Shown here: positions 43,769 through 52,267 of the stretch, piece after piece
How the letters are laid out: each line of letters begins with the position of its first letter
How positions within the stretch are numbered: position 1 is the stretch's first letter
Source: Azorhizobium doebereinerae UFLA1-100
GTDB lineage: Bacteria; Pseudomonadota; Alphaproteobacteria; Rhizobiales; Xanthobacteraceae
Direction of reading: 5' to 3'
Assembly (NCBI RefSeq): GCF_000473085.1
Contig: NZ_AXBA01000003.1
Span: 153,200 to 217,199 of the forward strand
DNA: 64,000 nucleotides
The notes under the pieces: generated by a model
Databases searched by the model: none
Seen by the model: only the letters and a program-made list of their open reading frames with translations
What the model was told of the DNA's origin: nothing
Made by a program: the position numbers and the translations under genes

Positions 43769-45846
43769 ACGCGCATGTTGAATCCGCCAAGGCCAAGCCG
43801 GCGCCCATGGTCGGCGTGGACGTGGGCGGCACCTTTACCGACCTGTTTTTCTTCGATGCGGCGGCGGGGCGCTTCCGCACCGCCAAGGTCCCGTCCAATC
43901 GCGGCGACGAGGCGGTAGGCTTCCTGGAGGGGCTGAAGACCTTCGGCCCGTTGGCGCAGCTCGGTTCCATCGTTCACGGCACGACGGTGGGCACCAATGC
44001 GCTGCTGGAGCGCAAGGGCGCCCGGACCGCGCTCATCACCACGCGCGGCTTCCGCGACGTGCTGGAGATGCGGCGGCGGGACCGGCTCCATACCTGGGGC
44101 CTATGGGGAGATTTCGTGCCGGTGATCGAGCGCGATCTCCGGTTCGAGGTGAACGAGCGCGTTCTGGCGGACGGCAGCGTGCGGCAGGCGCTCGATGTGG
44201 AGGAGGTGAAGGCGGCCGCGCGCGCCGCGCTGGCCCGGGGCGCGGAAGCCCTCGCCATCGTCTTCATCAACGCCTATGCGAACGCCGATCACGAGATGGC
44301 GGCGCTCGCCGCGGCGCAGGAGGTCTGGCCGAACGGGAACCTGGCCTGCTCGTCGCAGATCCTGCCGGAGATCCGCGAATTCGAGCGCACCTCGACGACG
44401 GCGCTCAACGCCTATCTCCAGCCGGTGGTGGGCAGCTATCTGGCCAAGCTCGACAGCGCGCTCCAGGGGGAGGGGTTCGGCGGGCGGTTCCATATCGTGC
44501 AATCCAGCGGCGGCGTCATGTCCACCGCCACCGCCCGCAAGCTGCCGGTGCGCACTGCGCTGTCCGGTCCGGCCGCGGGCGTGATCGCGGCGGCGGCCAT
44601 CGCCGAGGCGGCGGGCTATCCGGACATCATCACCGGCGATCTGGGCGGCACCTCGTTTGATGTTTCGCTGGTGGCGGGCGGGAAGACGGCGCTGGCTGCG
44701 CAGACCACCATCGACTTCGGCCTCGTCATCCGCACGCCGATGATCGAGATCACGACCATCGGCGCGGGCGGCGGCTCCATCGCCCATGTGGACGCGGGCG
44801 GCATGCTCCAGGTGGGTCCCGAGAGCGCGGGCTCGCGGCCGGGGCCGGTTGCCTATGGCCAGGGCAACACCCGCCCGACGCTGACCGACGCCAATATCGT
44901 GCTCGGCCGCATCAATGCCGATCGGCCGATCGGCGGCAAGCTGGAACGGCTCGACGTGGAGGCGGCAAAGTCCGCCATCGCCGCCCATGTGGCGGCGCCG
45001 CTCGGCCTCGGGGTGATGGAGGCCGCCGAAGCCATCGTCCGCATCGCGGACGGCCGCATGGCGGGCGCCATCCGGCTCGTCTCCATCGAGCGAGGGCATG
45101 ATCCGGCGACCTTCGCCGCCGTGCCGTTCGGCGGCGGCGGGGCCCTTCACGTCGGCGCACTGATCAAGGACGTGGGCCTGAAGGCGGCGCTCGTGCCGCG
45201 CTATCCGGGCGTCACGTCGGCGCTGGGCTGCGTCATAGCCGACATCCGGCACGACCAGGTCCAGACGGTCAATCTGACGCTCGATGCGCTCGATCCTGCC
45301 GCTTTGGATACGCGCATGGTAGCCGAAGCCCAGGCCGCCCGCGCGGTGGTCGAGGCGGCGGGATTGCCGATGGAGCGGATCGATCTCGTGTTCGAGCTGG
45401 ACATGCACTATGTCGGACAGACCCACACCGTCGCCGTTCCTCTTCCCGTGGTTGTGACGGACGGCAGCACGGGTATCGACCGGGCCACCATCGCGGCGGC
45501 GTTCGATGCGGCCTATCAGGCTTCGTTCAGCCGCCTGCTGCCGGGCGTTCCCGCGAAGATCGTCAACCTGCGCACCGCCGCCATCGGCCGGCGGCCGCAT
45601 TTCGATCTGCGGGCGCTGGCTCCCGAACCCGGCACCACCGTTGAAGGGGCCAGGCGCGGCACCCGCCCGGTCTGGTTCGCGGGGGCCTGGCACGCGGCGG
45701 CGATCTATGCCCGCCTCGATCTCCCGGTCGGTGCGATCATTTCCGGCCCGGCGGTACTGGAGCAGCCCGACGCGACCACATGGATCGATCCGGATCTGGT
45801 GGCGCGGGTGGATGGGCTGGGCAACGTCATCGTGGAGCGCGCCTGA
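43765..45846 (+). CDS. hyuA: Hydantoinase A/oxoprolinase family protein
   Basis: A 693-residue ATP-binding subunit. GVDVGGTFTDLFFFD (residues 17-31), IVHGTTVGTNALLERKGART, GDLGGTSFDVSLVAGG and TIGAGGGSIAHVD are the actin-fold and family motifs. Length is normal for N-methylhydantoinase A. It would phosphorylate the amide or lactam oxygen of the substrate before hydrolysis by HyuB. No biotin-type or acetone-carboxylase gamma subunit is nearby, which favours an amidohydrolase over a carboxylase. It differs clearly from the 517-residue HyuA-like protein at 3.6-5.2 kb. TGATG links it to the hydrolase that follows. Confidence 0.93.
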   Translation: MNAHVESAKAKPAPMVGVDVGGTFTDLFFFDAAAGRFRTAKVPSNRGDEAVGFLEGLKTFGPLAQLGSIVHGTTVGTNALLERKGARTALITTRGFRDVLEMRRRDRLHTWGLWGDFVPVIERDLRFEVNERVLADGSVRQALDVEEVKAAARAALARGAEALAIVFINAYANADHEMAALAAAQEVWPNGNLACSSQILPEIREFERTSTTALNAYLQPVVGSYLAKLDSALQGEGFGGRFHIVQSSGGVMSTATARKLPVRTALSGPAAGVIAAAAIAEAAGYPDIITGDLGGTSFDVSLVAGGKTALAAQTTIDFGLVIRTPMIEITTIGAGGGSIAHVDAGGMLQVGPESAGSRPGPVAYGQGNTRPTLTDANIVLGRINADRPIGGKLERLDVEAAKSAIAAHVAAPLGLGVMEAAEAIVRIADGRMAGAIRLVSIERGHDPATFAAVPFGGGGALHVGALIKDVGLKAALVPRYPGVTSALGCVIADIRHDQVQTVNLTLDALDPAALDTRMVAEAQAARAVVEAAGLPMERIDLVFELDMHYVGQTHTVAVPLPVVVTDGSTGIDRATIAAAFDAAYQASFSRLLPGVPAKIVNLRTAAIGRRPHFDLRALAPEPGTTVEGARRGTRPVWFAGAWHAAAIYARLDLPVGAIISGPAVLEQPDATTWIDPDLVARVDGLGNVIVERA

Positions 45847-46457
45847 TGCACGAGCCTGTTTCCCTGTCGCAGACCGCGCTGGTGATCGTCGATCTGCAGA
45901 ATGATTTCGTCGATCCAAAGGGGGCCTATGGCCGCGCCGGGCAGGGTGCGCCGGCCATCGCAGCCCTGCCGGAGAAGATCGCGCCCTTGGCCGATGCCAT
46001 GCGGGCGAAGGGCGGGTGGATCGTCTCCACTCATTTCACGCTGGTGCCGGCCAAGGGCGGCGAGCCGCTGATCTCGCCGCATCTGAAGGACCTGCGGCCG
46101 TTCCTCGCCAAGGGCGACTTCCAGCCCGGAGCCTGGGGTCACCAACTCGTGGAGTGCCTCGCGCCGGCGGACCTGTCGGTGGAAAAGATCGCCTATTCCG
46201 CCTTCTACATGACCCGGTTGGAATGGGTGCTGCGCAAGTGCGACATCCGCAGGCTGATCTTCTGCGGCATCGTCACCAATGGCGGCGTCGCATCCACGGT
46301 GCGCGAGGCGCATGTGCGGGATTTCGACGTCAGCGTGCTGTCCGACGGCTGCGCCGCCTTCAGCCAGGAGGTGCATGAGACGGCCATCGCGGCGCTGCGC
46401 CCGGTCTGCCGCGTGACGACGATTGCCGAGGCGCTCGCGGATATCGCGCGCGGCTGA
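45846..46457 (+). CDS. Isochorismatase-like hydrolase lacking the catalytic cysteine
   Basis: A 203-residue protein of the isochorismatase-like hydrolase superfamily. Asp16 (VIVDLQNDF) and Lys114 (VEKIAYSAFYMT) of the Asp-Lys-Cys triad are present. The third motif reads FCGIVTNGGVASTVREA; Gly147 replaces the Cys that amidases such as nicotinamidase carry. True isochorismatases (EntB, PhzD) also lack this Cys and cut a vinyl ether with Asp as general acid. The enzyme may thus cleave an enol ether or a non-amide bond, or may be a scaffold. It is the last gene of the lyase-hyuBA operon and ends in a convergent hairpin. Confidence 0.88.
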   Translation: MHEPVSLSQTALVIVDLQNDFVDPKGAYGRAGQGAPAIAALPEKIAPLADAMRAKGGWIVSTHFTLVPAKGGEPLISPHLKDLRPFLAKGDFQPGAWGHQLVECLAPADLSVEKIAYSAFYMTRLEWVLRKCDIRRLIFCGIVTNGGVASTVREAHVRDFDVSVLSDGCAAFSQEVHETAIAALRPVCRVTTIAEALADIARG

Positions 46458-46472
46458 TGCACGGCCGCGCGC
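46446..46472. terminator. Bidirectional hairpin between convergent genes
   Basis: Perfect 9-bp stem GCGCGCGGC/GCCGCGCGC with a 9-nt loop, spanning the stop of the isochorismatase-like gene and ending 4 bases before the stop of the monooxygenase gene. Confidence 0.65.
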
Positions 46473-46475
46473 CGG

Positions 46476-47711
46476 TCAGCGGGAGGGGCGGATGTGCTCC
46501 GGGCGGAAGCCCAGGCCGACGAGGCGGCCGGCAAGGTGGGCGAGCACCGGCCAGCGGGCGATGCCGCGCATGAAGGCCGGCGGGCCGGCCCGTGTCCCCT
46601 CGCTCGCCTCGCGCTTGCGGCGGTCCCGCTGCATCATCAGTTGCAGCTTCTGGGTCGCCTTGGTGGGGAAGGTCCGGCGCTTCTCGACGGCGGCGAGATG
46701 GTGGTCCGCCAGCGTTCCCTCCGCCAGGGGCCGGGCGAGGATATTGGCGGCTGCCACCGCGTCCTGGATGGCGAGATTGACGCCCACGCCGCCGATGGGC
46801 GACATGGCATGGGCGGCGTCCCCGAGGCACAGCAGGCCGGGCCTCCACCAGCGCTTCAGCCGGTCGATGCGGACCTGGAGCAGCGAAACATCGCTCCAGT
46901 CCTGGATTTCCGCCATCCGTTCGGCCGGCAGCGGGCAGGCCTGGGCGAGGGCCGCACGGAAGGCCGCGATGCCGAGGGCCTGCACTTCGGCGAAGCTGCC
47001 CTTGCGGAGCACGTAGCCGCATTGCCAATAGTCGCCCCGGTCGATCATCACGAAGCCCTGGCGCGGCCCCGCATGGCCCATGGTGTAGGGCGGGTCGTCG
47101 GCGTGGCGGGAGAGCTTCATCCACAGCACGTCGCGGGGACTGCCGAAGCTTTCGACCTGAAGTTCCGCGTTTGTACGTACGCGGGAATGACGCCCGTCCG
47201 CCCCGATCACGAGATCGGCCCGCAGCTCCACCTCGCCGTCGTCGGTGGTGGCGCGCAGGCCCCTGATCCGGCCGTCCTCAAGGATGAGGTCGCTCATGCT
47301 CGCGCCCATGAGCAGGCGGAAGTTCGGGTACCGGGCCGCCTCCCGCGCCACATAGTCGAGAAAATCCCATTGCGGCATGAAGGCGATGAAGCGGCAGCGC
47401 GTCGGCAGGCGGGAGAAATCGGCGATGGTCACGTCCGCCCCGCCGATCTCGGCGTGCAGCTTCGGTGCCTCGGTGTGGGGAAGCCGGAGCAGGCCGTCCA
47501 GCAGGCCGATCTCATGCATCACCTCCAGCGTGGAGGGGTGGATGGTGTCGCCGCGGAAATCGCGCAGGAAGTCGCGGTGCTTCTCGACCACCGTCACATC
47601 GACGCCGGCCCGGGCCAGCAGCAGCGCCAGCATCAGCCCGGCGGGTCCCGCGCCGACGATGGCGCAGCGGGTTTCGATCACATTCGGGTCAGCGGGCGGG
47701 AACGAGGCCAT
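46476..47711 (-). CDS. FAD-dependent monooxygenase (PHBH/group A type)
   Basis: A 411-residue flavin monooxygenase. FAD motif AIVGAGPAGLMLALLLARAG is near residues 17-36, the DG motif is VIGADGRHSRVR, and the second FAD motif is CLGDAAHAMSPIGGVGVN. Such enzymes hydroxylate aromatic or N-heterocyclic rings using NAD(P)H, or act on quinones. ATG at 47711 gives the usual short N-terminus. It faces the importer/hyu cluster tail to tail and could carry out an early ring hydroxylation in the same pathway, although it has its own promoter. The C-terminal 50 residues are very basic (QRDRRKREA). Confidence 0.88.
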   Translation of the reverse strand: MASFPPADPNVIETRCAIVGAGPAGLMLALLLARAGVDVTVVEKHRDFLRDFRGDTIHPSTLEVMHEIGLLDGLLRLPHTEAPKLHAEIGGADVTIADFSRLPTRCRFIAFMPQWDFLDYVAREAARYPNFRLLMGASMSDLILEDGRIRGLRATTDDGEVELRADLVIGADGRHSRVRTNAELQVESFGSPRDVLWMKLSRHADDPPYTMGHAGPRQGFVMIDRGDYWQCGYVLRKGSFAEVQALGIAAFRAALAQACPLPAERMAEIQDWSDVSLLQVRIDRLKRWWRPGLLCLGDAAHAMSPIGGVGVNLAIQDAVAAANILARPLAEGTLADHHLAAVEKRRTFPTKATQKLQLMMQRDRRKREASEGTRAGPPAFMRGIARWPVLAHLAGRLVGLGFRPEHIRPSR

Positions 47712-47901
47712 GGGACAAGCTTTACTCCCCTGGACCGGCATCGCAACGGGGCAGCCGCCACACTGGAGGTCCTCCAGGCGGGCGGAGGGGGCGGGTCCGG
47801 CCGCCACGCCCTGGACAGGGCCGGCTTGCGCTTTGGCGCGGAACGGACGAAAGCCTGATCGGCGCGGCAGATCCGGGAGCAACGAGATGAGGTGGGGTTC
47901 C

Positions 47902-48873
47902 ATGCGGATGCGGGAGATGTGCGCGCCTGTCCTGGCGTCTGTCCTGGCGCCTGTCCTGGCGGCGGCCCTGCTGCTGGCGGGCGCGGCGGGGGCGATGGCC
48001 CAGGCGGTGTTTCCGCCCGGCGTGAGCATCGGCCTCGCGCCGCCCCCCGGCATGGGCCCGTCGGCTGGCTTCGCGGGCTTCCAGCACCCCTCCGGGGCGT
48101 CCATCGTGGTGGTGGAGATGCCGGCCGAGGCCTATGCGCAGCTCACCGAGAAATTCACCCCCGAGACGCTCCGGTCGAGCGGCTTCATCGTGGCCGGCGC
48201 CGCGCAGCCGCTCCAACTGGCCGACGGGGAGGGGCGGCTGCTGCGGGGCACGCAGGATGCCAATGGGCAGACCTATGCGAAATGGGTGGTGATCGCCCGC
48301 GGCCCGGGCACCACCGCGCTGGTGACGGCGCAGGTGCCTGAAGGCGCCCGCGCCCAGGTGTCCGATGCGGCGGTGGAGGCGGCGCTGCGCTCCATCGCCT
48401 TCCGGCCGCAGCAGAGCCTTCAGGACCAGATCGGCGCGCTGCCGTTCACCATCGGCGACACCGCCGGCTTCCGCGCCGTCCGGGTGATCGCCGGATCGGG
48501 CCTCCTGCTGACCGACGGTCCCAAGGACGTGGACCCGGACGCGACGCAGCCGATCGTGGTCGTCGCCTCCTCCCTCGGGGCGCCGACGAGCCCGGCCGAC
48601 CAGGACGCGTTGGCCCGCAGGGCGCTCGGCACGCTGGCCCAGATGAGCGAGATCAGCATCACCGACGAGAAGCGCGCCATGCGCGGGGCGGCGACGGTCC
48701 TCCTCCTTCACGCCACCGCCAAGGATGCCCGCAGCGGCAGGCTGGTGCAGGTGACGCAGACCGTGATCTTCAGCGAGGGGCGCTATGTCCGCGTGGTCGG
48801 CATCGCGCCCGCCGACAGGGCCGATGCCATCGCCCGGACCGACCGCCTCGCAGGGTCCGTGGTTCTTCGCTAG
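47902..48873 (+). CDS. Secreted protein of unknown function
   Basis: A 323-residue protein not recognised as a known family. A signal peptide is clear: MRMREM, then a hydrophobic stretch of Ala, Leu and Val, cut after AMA (about residue 34), giving a mature periplasmic protein. The mature part has two similar halves; both contain an Ile/Val-rich strand near a Gly-Pro-Gly turn, for example LPFTIGDTAGFRAVRVI and TQTVIFSEGRYVRVVGIAP. The signal is encoded by three tandem 12-bp units. ATG at 47902 has GAGGTGGGG upstream; ATG at 47887 is also in frame. It is divergent from the monooxygenase gene. A strong terminator follows the stop. Confidence 0.75.
   Translation: MRMREMCAPVLASVLAPVLAAALLLAGAAGAMAQAVFPPGVSIGLAPPPGMGPSAGFAGFQHPSGASIVVVEMPAEAYAQLTEKFTPETLRSSGFIVAGAAQPLQLADGEGRLLRGTQDANGQTYAKWVVIARGPGTTALVTAQVPEGARAQVSDAAVEAALRSIAFRPQQSLQDQIGALPFTIGDTAGFRAVRVIAGSGLLLTDGPKDVDPDATQPIVVVASSLGAPTSPADQDALARRALGTLAQMSEISITDEKRAMRGAATVLLLHATAKDARSGRLVQVTQTVIFSEGRYVRVVGIAPADRADAIARTDRLAGSVVLR
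47927..47962 (+). repeat. Three tandem 12-bp units in a signal-peptide coding region
   Basis: CTGTCCTGGCGN repeated at 47927, 47939 and 47951, identical in 11 of 12 positions. Each unit encodes four residues (pattern PVLA, SVLA, PVLA), so gain or loss would stay in frame and change only signal length. Confidence 0.85.
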
Positions 48874-48878
48874 GGCGC

Positions 48879-48913
48879 GCGCCGATCCGCCTGCATCGCA
48901 CGCGGATCGGCGC
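48879..48913 (+). terminator. Strong hairpin after the secreted-protein gene
   Basis: Perfect 12-bp stem GCGCCGATCCGC/GCGGATCGGCGC with an 11-nt loop, starting 6 bases past the stop codon. No U-tract. Confidence 0.7.
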
Positions 48914-48935
48914 ACGCAGTCTCCATCGACAGTTT

Positions 48936-49007
48936 GGAGCCTGGCCGGATCAGGCTCCAGGGTCCGGCGCAGGTATCCGATGGCAGGTGCGAGAGCTTGC
49001 ATCTGCC
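48936..49007 (+). promoter_or_regulatory. Two hairpins in the glpR leader region
   Basis: GGAGCCTG-N7-CAGGCTCC (48936-48958, perfect 8 bp) and GGCAGGTGC-N8-GCATCTGCC (48982-49007, 9 bp with one G-U pair). The second ends 25 bases before the glpR ATG. They could be operators or a structured mRNA leader. Confidence 0.45.
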
Positions 49008-49032
49008 CTCCAGCCGTGGCCACAGTTCAACG

Positions 49033-49821
49033 ATGGATCTGAACGACCGCCAACACGAGATTCTCGCCGTCGCCCGCGCCTCGGGGCGGGTGACGGTGGA
49101 CGATCTGGCCGCCCGCTTCCAGGTGACGCCCCAGACCATCCGCAAGGATCTCAACGACCTGTGCGAGCAGCGCCTGCTGGCGCGCACCCATGGCGGCGCC
49201 GTGGTGACATCGAGCGTGGAGAACGTGGCCTATGCGGCCCGCCGCCTGATCGCCGATGCCGAGAAGCGTGCCATCGGCCGGGCCGCCGCGGAGCTGATCC
49301 CGGACAATTGCTCGCTGTTCATCAATATCGGCACCACCACCGAGGAGGTGGCCAAGGCGCTGACCGACCGGCGCGACCTGCTGGTGATCACCAACAACCT
49401 GCATGTGGCCATGCAGCTCTATCCCAGCCCGTCCATCAAGGTGATCGTCGCCGGCGGGCAGGTGCGGCATAGCGACGGCGCCGTGATCGGGGCGTCCGCC
49501 ATCGATCTCATCCAGCAATTCAAGGTGGATCTGGCGGTGATCGGCACCTCCGCCATCGACGCGGACGGCGCGCTGCTGGATTTCGACTATCAGGAGGTGC
49601 GCGTCAGCCAGGCGATCATCGAGAACGCCCGGAAAGTGATCCTGGTCTCGGACCATCTCAAGATGGGCCGCGCCGCACCGGTGCGTATCGCCCATATCAC
49701 CCAGGTGGACGTGTTCGTCACCGACCGCATGGCCTCGCCCGAATTGGCCAAGGTGTGCCGGGATGCGGGGGTCGAGATCATCGAGACCGGAATGCCGGCC
49801 GCGCCGGGGACGGTACCTTAG
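49033..49821 (+). CDS. glpR: DeoR/GlpR family regulator (probable glycerol regulon repressor)
   Basis: A 262-residue DeoR-family repressor. The N-terminal domain has RQHEILAVARASGRVTVDDL, FQVTPQTIRKDLNDLCEQ and RTHGGAV, and the sensor domain has NIGTTTEEVAKAL and VSDHLKMGRAAPVRIA. ATG at 49033 gives the normal start (MDLNDRQ). Its position tail to tail with glpF and next to glpK and glpD identifies it as GlpR, which releases DNA on binding glycerol 3-phosphate. AAACGAAA-type motifs upstream of glpD and glpF are candidate sites. It is one of two DeoR proteins in the window; the other is at 19.3 kb. Confidence 0.88.
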   Translation: MDLNDRQHEILAVARASGRVTVDDLAARFQVTPQTIRKDLNDLCEQRLLARTHGGAVVTSSVENVAYAARRLIADAEKRAIGRAAAELIPDNCSLFINIGTTTEEVAKALTDRRDLLVITNNLHVAMQLYPSPSIKVIVAGGQVRHSDGAVIGASAIDLIQQFKVDLAVIGTSAIDADGALLDFDYQEVRVSQAIIENARKVILVSDHLKMGRAAPVRIAHITQVDVFVTDRMASPELAKVCRDAGVEIIETGMPAAPGTVP

Positions 49822-49873
49822 GCCGCTTCGCCCTGCCGGCCGGCGCGGTGGCGCCAGCCGACAGGAAGGCCCG

Positions 49874-50599
49874 TCAGATGAAGGCCTTGATGAGGCCGGC
49901 CGCGGCGAGCGCGCCCAGCAGGGGGCCGACCACGGGTATCCAGGCATAGCCCCAGTCGGAGCCGCCCTTGCCGGCGATGGGCAGCACCGCGTGGGCGATG
50001 CGCGGCCCGAGGTCGCGGGCGGGATTGATGGCATAGCCGGTGGTGCCGCCCAGCGAGAGGCCGATGCTCCACACCAGCATGCCCACCATGTAGGGGCCGA
50101 GGGTGGGGGGAATGCCGCCGCCCATCACCGCCTTGGAGAAGATGGCGGCGACGATGAAGACCAGCGCCACGGTGCCGATGATCTCGCTGACGAGGTTGGC
50201 GCCCGCGTTGCGGATCGCCGGCCCGGTGCAGAACACCGCGAGCTTCAGCCCCTGGTCCTCGGTCTTGGCCCAGTGCGGCAGATACTGGATCCACACCAAG
50301 GCGGCACCGATGAAGGCACCGATGAGCTGGGCGGGGACGTAGGTGGTGATCTTGGAATAGTCGCCGGAGACCACGGCGAAGCCCAGCGTCACCGCCGGGT
50401 TGAGATGCGCGTCGGGGCTGCCCGTGGCGATGGCGGTGAAGATGCCCGCCAGTACGGCGAAGGCCCATCCCGCCGTGATGACGATCCAACCGGAATTCTG
50501 CGCTTTCGAACCGTGAAGCAGGACGCCGGCGACCACACCGTCGCCGAGCAGGATGAGAACCAGTGTGCCCAGGAGTTCACCGGCAAAAGGGGTGTGCAT
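49874..50599 (-). CDS. glpF: Aquaglyceroporin (glycerol facilitator)
   Basis: A 241-residue MIP channel with six hydrophobic helices. The two NPA boxes are at residues 67-69 (HLNPAVT) and 192-194 (INPARDLGPR). The Asp after the second NPA (NPARD) marks a glycerol facilitator rather than a water-only channel. It is the third gene of glpD-glpK-glpF, 116 bp after glpK. That gap contains TTTCGTTT (50614-50621), a possible GlpR site, so it may have its own promoter. Confidence 0.94.
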   Translation of the reverse strand: MHTPFAGELLGTLVLILLGDGVVAGVLLHGSKAQNSGWIVITAGWAFAVLAGIFTAIATGSPDAHLNPAVTLGFAVVSGDYSKITTYVPAQLIGAFIGAALVWIQYLPHWAKTEDQGLKLAVFCTGPAIRNAGANLVSEIIGTVALVFIVAAIFSKAVMGGGIPPTLGPYMVGMLVWSIGLSLGGTTGYAINPARDLGPRIAHAVLPIAGKGGSDWGYAWIPVVGPLLGALAAAGLIKAFI

Positions 50600-50613
50600 G
50601 GGACGTCTCCGAT

Positions 50614-50621
50614 TTTCGTTT
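50614..50621. promoter_or_regulatory. TTTCGTTT motif upstream of glpF (possible GlpR site)
   Basis: The motif (AAACGAAA on the other strand) lies 15 bases upstream of the glpF start and is repeated in the glpD promoter. Confidence 0.4.
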
Positions 50622-50715
50622 CTTGATTGGTACGCAGTGCAAAGAGGCGTGCCCGCGCCCTCCGGGCGCCGAAGCCTGGAGGGGGCGGAATGGCGGTGCC
50701 GTTGGCGTCTTGAAC

Positions 50716-52212
50716 TCAGTCCGCCCAGTCGAGGGAGCGGGTGACGGCCTTGTTCCAGGAGGCGTAGAGATGCTCGCGCTGGGCTTCGTCCATGTGCGGA
50801 TGCCAGCGGCGGTCGACGCCCCAGTTCTGCACGATGTCGTCGGTGGAGTGCCAATAGCCGACCGCGAGGCCGGCGGCATAGGCGGCGCCCAGCGCGGTGG
50901 TCTCGATCACCTTCGGCCGGACCACGGGCACGTTGATCATGTCGGACTGGAACTGCATGAGCAGCTCGTTCACCACCATGCCGCCGTCGGTGCGCAACTC
51001 GCGGATGGCGACCTTGCTGTCCTTCACCATGGCTTCCAGCACCTCGCGGGTCTGGTAGGCGGTGGCTTCCAGGGCCGCGCGCGCGATGTGGCCCTTGTTT
51101 GCGAAGCGGGTGAGGCCGCAGATGACGCCGCGCGCGCTCTCCTGCCAGCGCGGCGCATAGAGGCCGGAGAAGGCCGGCACGAAATAGACGTCGCCATTGT
51201 CGCTGACGGTGCGGGCCAAGGGCTCGATGTCGGCGGAGGTCTGGATGATGCCGAGGTTGTCGCGCAGCCACTGCACCAGCGCCCCGGTGATGGCGATGGA
51301 GCCTTCCAGAGCGTAGATGGCCTTGCTGCCCCCCAGCTTGTAGCCGACGGTGGTGACGAGGCCGCAGGTGGAGGGAAAGGGCTTCTCGCCGGTGTTCATC
51401 AGCATGAAGTTGCCGGTGCCGTAGGTGTTCTTGGCTTCTCCGGGATGCAGGCAGGCCTGCCCGAACAGGGCCGCCTGCTGGTCGCCCAGGATGCCCGAGA
51501 GCTTGACGCCCTCCAGCGGCTCGCGGGCGAGGCCGTATTCCTCCGAGGAGGAGACGATGCGCGGCAGGCAGGCGCGGGGAATCTCGAACAGCTTGAGGAT
51601 GTCTTCGTCCCACGCCAGGGTTTCGAGATCCATCAGCTGGGTGCGCGAGGCATTGGTGACATCGGTGATGTGGATGCCGCCCTCGGCGCCGCCGGTGAGG
51701 TTCCACAGCAGCCAGGTATCGATATTGCCGAACAAAGCGTCACCGGCCTCGGCCTTCTCCCGCGCGCCGGGGACGTTGGCGAGGATCCAATGCAGCTTCA
51801 GGCCGGAGAAGTAGGTGGCGAGCGGCAGGCCGGTCTTGGCGCGCAGGCGGTCCTGCCCGCCTTCGGCCGCATAGCGGGCCACGAGCTGGTCGGTGCGGGT
51901 GTCCTGCCAGACGATGGCGTTGTAGAGCGGCTCGCCGGTCTTGCGGTCCCACAGCAAGGCGGTTTCGCGCTGGTTGGTGACGCCGACCGCCGCCAGATCG
52001 GACGGCGAGAGCCCGCGCCGCTCCAGCGCGTCGAAGATCACGGTGCGGGTGTTGAGCCAGATCTCCAGCGGGTTGTGCTCCACCCAGCCGGGGCGGGGGT
52101 AGATCTGCTCGTGCTCGCGCTGGGCGGTGCTGACGATGCGGCCCTTGCGGTCGAACACGATGAAGCGCGTGCTCGTGGTTCCCTGGTCGATGGCGCCCAC
52201 GTATTTGGTCAT
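50716..52212 (-). CDS. glpK: Glycerol kinase
   Basis: A 498-residue FGGY-family kinase that converts glycerol and ATP to glycerol 3-phosphate. [19 protein letters not shown] (residues 6-24), [34 protein letters not shown] and [22 protein letters not shown] are diagnostic of GlpK. GGGAGGAAG precedes the ATG at 52212. It lies between glpD and glpF on the minus strand. Confidence 0.97.
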   Translation of the reverse strand: MTKYVGAIDQGTTSTRFIVFDRKGRIVSTAQREHEQIYPRPGWVEHNPLEIWLNTRTVIFDALERRGLSPSDLAAVGVTNQRETALLWDRKTGEPLYNAIVWQDTRTDQLVARYAAEGGQDRLRAKTGLPLATYFSGLKLHWILANVPGAREKAEAGDALFGNIDTWLLWNLTGGAEGGIHITDVTNASRTQLMDLETLAWDEDILKLFEIPRACLPRIVSSSEEYGLAREPLEGVKLSGILGDQQAALFGQACLHPGEAKNTYGTGNFMLMNTGEKPFPSTCGLVTTVGYKLGGSKAIYALEGSIAITGALVQWLRDNLGIIQTSADIEPLARTVSDNGDVYFVPAFSGLYAPRWQESARGVICGLTRFANKGHIARAALEATAYQTREVLEAMVKDSKVAIRELRTDGGMVVNELLMQFQSDMINVPVVRPKVIETTALGAAYAAGLAVGYWHSTDDIVQNWGVDRRWHPHMDEAQREHLYASWNKAVTRSLDWAD

Positions 52213-52267
52213 GGCTTCCTCCCGTTGATCTTGTGCCGGCTCCGGCGCGCCTGCGCCGGGCGCGGCT

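Noticed and set aside
42035-45846. Acetone or acetophenone carboxylase
   Set aside because: No small gamma-type subunit or further carboxylase gene is present; sizes fit the two-subunit hydantoinase/lactamase type. Not fully excluded.
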